This document shows, piece after piece, positions 57,811 through 64,000 of a DNA stretch of 64,000 bases (the stretch's first letter is position 1; every line of letters begins with the position of its first letter). This stretch comes from Haloferax sp046557615 (lineage in GTDB: Archaea > Halobacteriota > Halobacteria > Halobacteriales > Haloferacaceae). The stretch is from positions 1,302,001 through 1,366,000 of the forward strand of contig NZ_JBKIII010000001.1 in the NCBI RefSeq assembly GCF_046557615.1. The letters are read 5' to 3'. The position numbers and the translations under genes were made by a program. Below the pieces are notes generated by a model. The model worked only from the letters and a program-made list of their open reading frames with translations. It was not told the origin of the DNA and searched no databases.

Positions 57811-57883
57811 GCCCGGGTGGTGTAGTGGCCCATCATACGACCCTGTCACGGTCGTGACCCGGGTTCAAATCCCGGCTCGGGCG
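57811..57883 (+). tRNA. tRNA-Asp (anticodon GTC), first copy
   Basis: The 73-nt cloverleaf has acceptor GCCCGGG/CTCGGGC (one G-U pair), anticodon loop CTGTCAC (GTC) and T-arm CCGGG-TTCAAAT-CCCGG, with discriminator G. It lies 26 bases before the second copy. CCA is not encoded. Confidence 0.95.
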
Positions 57884-57909
57884 CTCTCCGTTCCAAATCA
57901 CTTCAGTCT

Positions 57910-57982
57910 GCCCGGATGGTGTAGTGGCCCATCATACGACCCTGTCACGGTCGTGACCCGGGTTCAAATCCCGGTCCGGGCG
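57910..57982 (+). tRNA. tRNA-Asp (anticodon GTC), second copy
   Basis: It is nearly identical to the first copy. The differences lie at position 7 with its partner (G-C to A-T, compensatory) and at the partner of position 6 (G-U to G-C). Both copies should fold and be functional. Confidence 0.95.
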
Positions 57983-58151
57983 TTTCTCTACTTTCCAACC
58001 TCTGAGCGAGGCGTCTCGTCGCCGAGCGGTCGGTTGGAATGTGTAAACCCCGACAGAGGGATTTGAACACGTGAGACAGTTATCTCACCACCCACACAGA
58101 CAACCCATCTGACACAAGCTACTTACTGCACCCATCAATTTCCCAATACGG

Positions 58152-58772
58152 ATGCAGTTCACCCGCAGAGAGGCACTGTCCCTCGGCGCAGTCGTGACCA
58201 GTCTCGGAGTCGCCGGATGTCTCGGTGCTGAGCCACCAGCCGTGGGCGGGAACACAACGCCATCGACAGACGAAGGCTCCGCAGGTCCAGCGAAGTCGTG
58301 CCCCGCTGGGTACGAACCGTTCGAACCGTGGTACATCGTCGAAGGCCCCGGCCCGTTCGGCGGGTTCAAACTCACGGTGAATCGACGAGAACTCGCACTG
58401 GGAGACACGTTTCGATGCAAACTGCGGAATGCGACGCTCAGCCCCCAATTGTCGGGCATCCAGTCGAAGTTCGACGTGCAGTACAAGCACGAAGACGGGT
58501 GGCGGACAGTGTACGGAACGGAATCTGGTGAGACGGCGGCGTTCATCGATGTGGCAATCGAACACCTCCCGCGAACGGGATTCACGTGGGAGTTCCCGTT
58601 CACCAAGGCGGGTTTCGAAGACATCGCACACGACGGACTTGGCGTCTGTGGCCCCGTCGAATCGGGAACGTACCGGTTCGTCTACTGGGGAATCACGAGT
58701 GAGAAAGAAGAGCGAGAGGAATTCGAGACAGACTACGCGCTCGGCGTTCAGTTCACGGTTTCGGACGAGTGA
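58152..58772 (+). CDS. Tat lipoprotein of unknown function
   Basis: The 206-aa protein has a twin-arginine signal with lipobox (MQFTRREALSLGAVVTSLGV followed by AGC at the cleavage site). The mature part is beta-rich with FRCKLRNATLSP and FVYWGITSEKEEREEFETD. It is anchored outside the membrane. I recognise no domain. Confidence 0.75.
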   Translation: MQFTRREALSLGAVVTSLGVAGCLGAEPPAVGGNTTPSTDEGSAGPAKSCPAGYEPFEPWYIVEGPGPFGGFKLTVNRRELALGDTFRCKLRNATLSPQLSGIQSKFDVQYKHEDGWRTVYGTESGETAAFIDVAIEHLPRTGFTWEFPFTKAGFEDIAHDGLGVCGPVESGTYRFVYWGITSEKEEREEFETDYALGVQFTVSDE

Positions 58773-58781
58773 CCTCGATTG

Positions 58782-59135
58782 TTAGCCGACGACCCCAGCG
58801 AGAACCCCACCAATCGCAACCCCAACCAACGCCGCCAGCAACGTCCCGAAGGCGTACCACGCCGCAGTCAGGTACTCACCAGCATCGAGGAGTTCGGCGA
58901 CACCGACCGCGAACGACGAGAACGTCGTGAACGCACCGCAGAACCCAGTGCCCGCCATCGTCGCCGCCGCGTCGCCAACTGGTGCGGCGACGATGAATCC
59001 CAACGCGATGCTCCCGAGTATGTTCACCGTGAATGTACTCCACTTACCGATGATTTGCTGGTCGATTACGTGCCGGGAGGTGGCCCCAAAGACGCCGCCG
59101 AGGCCGACGAGGACGGCAGTCGTCGCGGGCGTCAT
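58782..59135 (-). CDS. crcB: Fluoride channel CrcB (Fluc), second gene of pair
   Basis: The 117-aa membrane protein has four TM helices and the Fluc signature GFCGAFTTFSSFAVG (conserved Phe/Thr/Ser pore residues) and the N-terminal GGVFGATSRHVIDQ. It exports F-. The ATG at 59135 overlaps the stop of the other crcB gene. Fluc works as a dimer, so the pair is probably a heterodimer. Confidence 0.9.
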   Translation of the reverse strand: MTPATTAVLVGLGGVFGATSRHVIDQQIIGKWSTFTVNILGSIALGFIVAAPVGDAAATMAGTGFCGAFTTFSSFAVGVAELLDAGEYLTAAWYAFGTLLAALVGVAIGGVLAGVVG

Positions 59136-59467
59136 CGCTTCCTCCCGACGACGAGTCCGAGAAACGCGGCGGTGAATCCGAGGACGTAGTTCGCACCCAC
59201 GTTGGTCAGTCCACCGAACGTCGTGAGCGAGGCGGTTTGGACGGCGAAGGTGCTGTAGGTCGTAAACGAAGAGAGCAGTCCGGTTGCGAGAAGCAACTGC
59301 GCACGGCGAGACGTGATGGCTGTGATGAAGACGCCGAGAACGAAGCTTCCGAGGACGTTCACGACGAGCGTTCCACCGGCACCGGGGACGAGGACGGCGA
59401 CGGCGTGGCGCAATATCGCGCCGACGAAGCCGCCGAGACCGACGAGCGCCAGTTCGGACCGTTCCAT
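59132..59467 (-). CDS. crcB: Fluoride channel CrcB (Fluc), first gene of pair
   Basis: The 111-aa protein starts MERSELALVGLGGFVGAILR and has LGSFVLGVF and TGLLSSFTTYSTFAVQ, the Fluc pore motif. It overlaps the second crcB gene by four bases. It is four-TM and shorter than its partner, as usual for haloarchaeal heterodimeric Flucs. Confidence 0.9.
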   Translation of the reverse strand: MERSELALVGLGGFVGAILRHAVAVLVPGAGGTLVVNVLGSFVLGVFITAITSRRAQLLLATGLLSSFTTYSTFAVQTASLTTFGGLTNVGANYVLGFTAAFLGLVVGRKR

Positions 59468-59487
59468 ACACCCTCTGCTCACGCGGG

Positions 59488-60543
59488 CTATTCGACCGTT
59501 TCGAAACACGCAGGCGACTCAGATGCCCGTGGTGTCGCCCCGCCGTCTCTCGTTCGTCGCGCTCGAATACGGACCTCGTGGACCGATTCAGTGCTGTCAT
59601 CGACGACGAGCGCACAGCCACGTTCGTGTGGGAGTCGCGCAGTCAGCGTTCCATCGAGGTACGTCGGGTCGGCCGTGGCCATGGCTTCGATATCGGGACC
59701 AGCAGTGAGTCGGTGGACGATTCGAAGGTCGGCTTGCGAGACGGCAACGTCCGAGAGTGCTGACGGGCGCTGGGTTGCGAGTACGACACCGACGCCGGGC
59801 GTGCGCCCACGCGTGAGAAGTAACTCGATTGCGGGCGCAGCCACGTCGCCCGCGAACGCGTGTGCCTCGTCGATGAGAAGCCACGGAATCGTCTCGGCTT
59901 CGTCAGCGACTCTTGCTTCGTAGAGGCCGCGAGCGACGACTCGGGTCACCGCTCGTGCCGGTTCGCTATCGAGACCCGAGAGGTCCAGTACGTCGGGGGC
60001 GGGTGTACAGAGCGAAACTGGGTCGATGCCGTCGGAGTCGAAGACGCCCCACGACTCGGCAAGGGAGAGATGGTTCGCGGCGGCACGTCGTGTCGAATCT
60101 GCCACGTCCGCGGCGGCGACGAATTCTTGCATTCCGTCGAGCGCCTCTGCTTCTGTCGCAGCCCGCCAGATAGCCGACCCTGCTGGTTCGGTCGGCGACA
60201 GACCGAGCATCAGTGGCCACGCTCGCGGCGGCAACGCATCGGCACGGATGGTTGGATTTCGGTGGACTGTCCCCGAGTTCAGCGCGTCGGCATCGACGAG
60301 ACCATCGAAGACACCCATCGGGTCGATGACGACGGGCGCGACACCGGGGGCACGTGCGAGGCCTTCTGCGACGACGCCCAGCGTGTGCGACTTGCCAGCG
60401 CCGCGTTTGCCGACGACGACGGCGGCGTGTGGTCGGTCGATATCGAGCGCGACAGACGCCCCTGTACTCCCGTCGCGGGCGCGGTACGCGCCGAGGTCAC
60501 ACACTGGTCCGGTCGAATCCTCGTGGCGGCCAATGACGTGCAT
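59488..60543 (-). CDS. HerA-like ATPase
   Basis: The 351-aa protein begins MHVIGRHEDSTGPVCDLGAY and has Walker A VGKRGAGKSHT (about 44-54) and Walker B WLLIDEAHAF, with VVLATQRPSALSDVAVSQAD sensor helix. This is the HerA/FtsK-type DUF87 core with the HAS-barrel-like N-terminal end. NurA is not adjacent, so an end-resection role is not proven. The upstream extension is shadow. Confidence 0.8.
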   Translation of the reverse strand: MHVIGRHEDSTGPVCDLGAYRARDGSTGASVALDIDRPHAAVVVGKRGAGKSHTLGVVAEGLARAPGVAPVVIDPMGVFDGLVDADALNSGTVHRNPTIRADALPPRAWPLMLGLSPTEPAGSAIWRAATEAEALDGMQEFVAAADVADSTRRAAANHLSLAESWGVFDSDGIDPVSLCTPAPDVLDLSGLDSEPARAVTRVVARGLYEARVADEAETIPWLLIDEAHAFAGDVAAPAIELLLTRGRTPGVGVVLATQRPSALSDVAVSQADLRIVHRLTAGPDIEAMATADPTYLDGTLTARLPHERGCALVVDDSTESVHEVRIRARRTRDGGATPRASESPACFETVE

Positions 60544-60618
60544 GGACGGGAGTGGTCCCGACTTCGTACTTGAACCTCCGGACGAGGGTTTATACGTGAA
60601 CACGGGACCAGACGGTCT

Positions 60619-61062
60619 ATGCTCGAAGCATTCAACTCGGACACCCGCGCTATCGAAGGACTCCCGATTCGTCTCGTTATCGCGCTCGTCGTCGGCGTCG
60701 CCAGCATGAGTGTCATGCTCAACATGCTCTCCGGCGTGCAGGGGTTGGCGACGTCGGAACTCGACGTGAAGCCCTCTCCGGATGTCGTCACGCCGGGCGC
60801 ACAGGATATCACGTTCACCGTCGTTGACCACGAAGGCAATCCCGTCGAGGGCGCGACAGTTATCGTGAAATCGGGAACAGCAGACCTCGAAACAGTCGAA
60901 CACGATGAAACAGAAAGTGGCGGGGAAGTGACGATGAATATTAACCCGCAACTCGGTCCCAACCGAGAAGACGGCACACTCATCGTGGACGTGAAACCGC
61001 CTGCCGGAAGTTCGTTCGTGGACCGTCGCGAGAACACGAAAATTCTGGTGGTGTCGTCCTAA
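60619..61062 (+). CDS. Membrane-anchored Ig-like protein (DUF7382 type)
   Basis: The 147-aa protein has an N-terminal hydrophobic helix in the sequence RAIEGLPIRLVIALVVGVAS, then a beta-sandwich domain (VTPGAQDITFTVVDHEGNPV, GATVIVKSGTADLETV). It looks like archaeal pilin-like anchored proteins carrying a CarboxypepD_reg-like domain. The function is unknown. It is divergent from the HerA-like gene. Confidence 0.72.
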   Translation: MLEAFNSDTRAIEGLPIRLVIALVVGVASMSVMLNMLSGVQGLATSELDVKPSPDVVTPGAQDITFTVVDHEGNPVEGATVIVKSGTADLETVEHDETESGGEVTMNINPQLGPNREDGTLIVDVKPPAGSSFVDRRENTKILVVSS

Positions 61063-61082
61063 CTCAACTCTTAATTCAAAAC

Positions 61083-62351
61083 TCAGCGTTCGGGATGCGT
61101 TGCCGCGTCGAACCCGCCGCGAACCAGTGGTTTGGCGATGTGTCGTCGCGCACACGGCGGCACTTCGTACCACCCGAGTTCGAGGTCACGTTCGATTTCG
61201 GTCTCGACTTTTCCGGGTTCAGACGTCCCGCAGTCGCGGCACCGATAGCCCTGATTTCGCCCCGCGCTCTTCATCGTTCGCCCACATTCGGGGCACGTCG
61301 GCGTCGTCTCCTCGCTCTCTACGAGGTCGCGGACGGCAAACTTCTCTAATTTGAGCGTGCCGTCGGTCACTTCGCCACAGACGGTGAGTTCGTCGCCACT
61401 GCGGAGCGAGCGAACGCGGTTTCGGAAGCGTTTGGTGGGTTCGAACGCCGCGACGGGAAGGTTCGTGTCGTCGTCCGAGAGCGTGAAGAAGACGTGGCCG
61501 CCGCGTCGCGTCTCGGGGTCGGATTCGACGCTTCCAGTCACGCGGTAGGCGTGGCCGTCTCGAAGGTCGGCGATATCTCCCGGCTGGAGGTGCATATCGG
61601 TCCCCTGATTGGTGAGAAATGTCGCCTCGCGGTCCACGGGTTCGGCGTCGATGTGTTCGGCGACGTCGCGAACCACGTCGGGGTCGTCGCCGCGAATCCC
61701 GTGTAGAATCGGGCCGGGTGCGTTCGGCACGCACACGGCCTCGCCTTCGCCGTGGTCCACGGTGTCCCACGCAGTCGGATAGCCAGCATCGGCCGACTCG
61801 AACACCGAGTCGATATCGACCTCACGCGGCGTCCCACAGCGATGAAACTCTCGATACGAGATGTGTTCGTAGGTCCACGTATCGAACGCGGCCCACGCGC
61901 CAATCGCCGCGAGTGCCCCGATTTGGCCGCGGCCACCGTGCCATCCCTGCGTGAGGAACCCGGACCGAGAGGCCGTTTCGACCGCGTCATCGGTCGTGTG
62001 AAAGTCGCGGACTGCGTCGCGTGCGAACTGGGTGACGTTCGTCGGAACCGTATCGGCAGACCCCGGTGCGACGACGACTCCGGGGCTGGTTCGCTCGTCG
62101 TCGATGACAGCCCACCGTTCGAGTTCGGCGCGCGCGAGGTCGAAGGCCTGTCCTGCGGGGAAGTCTGTGTGAATCGCCAGTGCGGCGTTCCCGCGCGTCT
62201 TGTGTTCGACGGCGGGATTCAACCGAATCAAGAGCATCCGCTCGATGCGTCCCCCGTGTGCTTCGATGGCCTCGGCGACGAGTGTCGCGAGGTACGTCGT
62301 ACACATCCCCAAGGTGCGCGAGTCAGTGTCGTCGAGGCCGATGACGGTCAT
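61083..62351 (-). CDS. tiaS: TiaS, tRNA(Ile2) 2-agmatinylcytidine synthetase
   Basis: The 422-aa protein starts MTVIGLDDTDSRTLGMCTTY and has the TiaS kinase-like core (HKTRGNAALAIHT, RSGFLTQGWHGGRGQIGALA), an OB-fold and a C-terminal zinc ribbon (CPECGRTMKSAG...CRDCG). It modifies C34 of tRNA-Ile(CAU) with agmatine so it reads AUA. The ATG at 62351 is used; TTG at 62354 is less likely. Confidence 0.93.
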   Translation of the reverse strand: MTVIGLDDTDSRTLGMCTTYLATLVAEAIEAHGGRIERMLLIRLNPAVEHKTRGNAALAIHTDFPAGQAFDLARAELERWAVIDDERTSPGVVVAPGSADTVPTNVTQFARDAVRDFHTTDDAVETASRSGFLTQGWHGGRGQIGALAAIGAWAAFDTWTYEHISYREFHRCGTPREVDIDSVFESADAGYPTAWDTVDHGEGEAVCVPNAPGPILHGIRGDDPDVVRDVAEHIDAEPVDREATFLTNQGTDMHLQPGDIADLRDGHAYRVTGSVESDPETRRGGHVFFTLSDDDTNLPVAAFEPTKRFRNRVRSLRSGDELTVCGEVTDGTLKLEKFAVRDLVESEETTPTCPECGRTMKSAGRNQGYRCRDCGTSEPGKVETEIERDLELGWYEVPPCARRHIAKPLVRGGFDAATHPER

Positions 62352-62465
62352 CAACGGAGATAGCTTCAGCGCAGGGTAACACCTTTCGGGTCGGTTTCAA
62401 CTATATAACTGAGTGGGGAACCACGGAGTAATCAGGGGACGCAAGCCTCGATACGGGGAAAATGC

Positions 62466-62471
62466 TTTATG
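62466..62471 (+). promoter_or_regulatory. TATA element of the HTH regulator gene
   Basis: TTTATG within GCTTTATGGG, centred about 27 bases before the ATG at 62495. This supports a leaderless start there rather than at 62486. Confidence 0.55.
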
Positions 62472-62494
62472 GGCCGAATCACTTAATGCCCCCT

Positions 62495-63469
62495 ATGTCC
62501 CGGTCAGCGCTGGTTGGTAACGTCGCCGCGATGCTCCAAGACGCGGGCTTTGTCGTGAGCGACCGCATCGCCATCCGGCCGAAGAGCTTCGACCTTGCCG
62601 CACGCAGAGGTGAGGACTTGGTTCTCTTGAAGATACTCGGAAACATCGACGCCTTCGACGGCATCATCGGGTCCGAGATGCGACGACTGGGGTCGTACCT
62701 CAATGCGACACCACTGGTGATTGGCCTCCGCACCCGCGACGAGAACCTCAAACCCGGTGTCGTCTACTTCCGTCACGGCGTCCCGGTCATCAACCCGGAC
62801 ACCGCGATGGACTTCTTCGTCGAGGGCGTCCCACCGCTCATCTACGCCGCCCCCGGCGGTCTGTACGTGAGCCTCGATGGCGACATCCTCGCCGAAGAGC
62901 GCAAAGAGCGTGGCTGGAGCCTTGGCCGTCTCGCGACCGAACTCGGCGTCTCACGCCGAACCGTCTCGAAGTACGAAGACGGGATGAACGCCAGCATCGA
63001 AGTGGCGGTCCAACTCGAAGACCTGTTCAATCGGCCCTTCTCCAACCCAGTGGACGTACTCGATGGGGCGGACGACGTTCGGGATTCGGAACCGACGCCC
63101 GCAGACCCCGCGGCGGACCCCGCGGACGAACACATCGTCTCGGTACTCACGAGTGCCGGGTTTAGAGTCCACCCCACTGCTCGCGCGCCGTTCAAAGCCG
63201 TCAGCGAAGACGAGGACCGCCGCGAACGAACGAACATGCTCACAGGTCACTCGCCGTTCACACGAAGCGCCCAGAAGCGCGCCGAAATCATGTCCTCGCT
63301 GGGTGAGATTACGCAGACGCGCTCGGTATACTTCGTCGAAGAGACCCAAAAGCGCACCTCGGTCGATGGGACGGGCATCGTTAGTTGCGAGGAACTCGCC
63401 GCCATCGACGACCCCGACCTGATTCGCGACCTGATTCGCGAACGCGCCCGCGACCCGGCCGAAGGGTAA
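62495..63469 (+). CDS. HTH-type transcriptional regulator (COG1395)
   Basis: The 324-aa protein starts MSRSALVGNVAAMLQDAGFV, has an N-terminal nuclease-like domain (IRPKSFDLAARRGEDLVLLK) and a Cro/C1-type HTH at about 140-165 (RGWSLGRLATELGVSRRTVS). It is a conserved archaeal regulator family with unknown targets. A TATA element supports the start. Confidence 0.85.
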   Translation: MSRSALVGNVAAMLQDAGFVVSDRIAIRPKSFDLAARRGEDLVLLKILGNIDAFDGIIGSEMRRLGSYLNATPLVIGLRTRDENLKPGVVYFRHGVPVINPDTAMDFFVEGVPPLIYAAPGGLYVSLDGDILAEERKERGWSLGRLATELGVSRRTVSKYEDGMNASIEVAVQLEDLFNRPFSNPVDVLDGADDVRDSEPTPADPAADPADEHIVSVLTSAGFRVHPTARAPFKAVSEDEDRRERTNMLTGHSPFTRSAQKRAEIMSSLGEITQTRSVYFVEETQKRTSVDGTGIVSCEELAAIDDPDLIRDLIRERARDPAEG

Positions 63470-63528
63470 GCGACACGCTCAGGGCTTCTTTTGAAAAAGA
63501 GCGTCGTCGGTGACGCGAAAACTCGAAC

Positions 63529-63783
63529 TTACGCGGCGGAGCCGTAGGTCTCTTCCAGATATGCGACGATATCGTCGCTCTCGGGCATGCCATCCACGTC
63601 GTGTTCCTCGTCGATGAGGACGGGGACGCCGGTCTGGCCGCTTACTTCCTGTACTTCCGTGCGCTCGGAGTGGGCACGCGGGACCATCTGTGACTCGTAC
63701 TCAAGGCCCAGTTCGGCGAGTTTGTTCTTGACCTTGGCACAGTACGGACAGCCTTCGAGTTCGTACAAGATGAGATTCGACAT
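63529..63783 (-). CDS. Glutaredoxin-like protein
   Basis: The 84-aa protein MSNLILYELEGCPYCAKVKN has the C12-x-x-C15 active site (CPYC) and the later TGVPVLIDEE loop with cis-Pro. It is a small thiol-disulfide or Fe-S carrier protein. The ATG at 63783 is the conserved start; the frame to 63843 is not. Confidence 0.9.
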   Translation of the reverse strand: MSNLILYELEGCPYCAKVKNKLAELGLEYESQMVPRAHSERTEVQEVSGQTGVPVLIDEEHDVDGMPESDDIVAYLEETYGSAA

Positions 63784-63883
63784 CGCCTGTTGGTATGGAC
63801 GGCGACCTAAAGAGTGGCGTGGTCGTGTGCAGCCGAGATGCACACCGCCGAAAGCAGTGGGTGGTGGGTGAGCCTGGAGTTCG

Positions 63884-64000
63884 TCACCGGTCGATTTTCC
63901 GACGGATACCCACGGCGAGTTCGCCGACGAGCCAAACCCCGCCGACGAGTGCGCCGCAAATCACCCAGACGAAGTCCCACCCGGACATCCACACTGGTCG
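63884..64000 (-). CDS. Small membrane protein (may extend beyond the window)
   Basis: The frame ending at 63884 reads WDFVWVICGALVGGVWLVGE then LAVGIRRKIDR: one or two hydrophobic helices and a basic tail. An ATG at 63988 would give 34 aa, but the frame remains open to the window edge, so it may be the end of a longer protein. Not recognised. Confidence 0.4.
   Translation of the reverse strand, partial: RPVWMSGWDFVWVICGALVGGVWLVGELAVGIRRKIDR

Noticed and set aside
54544..58066. Long plus-strand frames opposite rpoB1/rpoB2 and running through the tRNA-Asp genes
   Set aside because: They translate tRNA genes and antisense of polymerase subunits, so they are not genes.
1..64000. CRISPR array or cas genes
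   Set aside because: No regularly spaced direct repeats of 25-40 bases and no Cas motifs were seen.

Overview
The window is GC-rich, with acidic proteins, leaderless-type promoters, Tat signal peptides, a split archaeal RNA polymerase (H, B'', B', A', A'') and SepF next to UvrA. It is haloarchaeal chromosome. The gene order (uvrA-sepF; hom-ACT; tef1a-rps10; fusA; rps7-rps12; nusA-rpoA2-rpoA1-rpoB1-rpoB2-rpoH) looks like Haloferax or a close relative; this is recognition from memory, not a search.

Layout. 1-25 kb is ordinary core genome: FAU-1 family RNase, a NifU-like protein, a LVIVD-repeat surface protein, a ROK sugar kinase, small conserved halophile families (DUF5611, DUF7093, DUF6432, DUF7562), a YgfZ-like folate protein, a geranylgeranyl reductase, an ABC-2 exporter, UvrA, SepF, an RNase II/R-type nuclease and a REC-PAS-PAS-GAF regulator. 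25.3-26.2 kb is a voltage-gated-type K+ channel. 26.2-27.6 kb is an AT-rich insert with an unrecognised membrane protein.

27.94-39.2 kb is an integrated element of about 11.3 kb in the 3' end of a tRNA-Ala(CGC) gene. A 14-bp direct repeat bounds it and a tyrosine integrase lies just inside the left end. A leftward cluster carries a packaging-type P-loop ATPase. A divergent rightward operon has about ten tightly overlapping small genes, including single-domain beta-rich capsid candidates and several one-TM proteins. I read it as a provirus of the tailless, icosahedral, internal-membrane type (SH1/SNJ1-like), with AT-rich cargo: a TIR/deoxyribosyltransferase-like protein and a convergent pair of unknowns.

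39.2-57.5 kb is the translation/transcription block, all leftward except a cupredoxin and a DUF5781 protein. It contains a MscS-type channel gene broken by a +1 frameshift. Two tRNA-Asp genes follow at 57.8-58.0 kb behind an unusually palindrome-rich control region. 58-64 kb holds a Tat lipoprotein, a CrcB fluoride-channel pair, a HerA-like ATPase, a pilin-like anchored protein, TiaS, a COG1395-type regulator and a glutaredoxin.

Together the core genes make and decode RNA: polymerase, NusA, S12/S7/S10, EF-1A, EF-2, tRNAs and TiaS. The element uses the tRNA-Ala gene as its docking site without destroying it.
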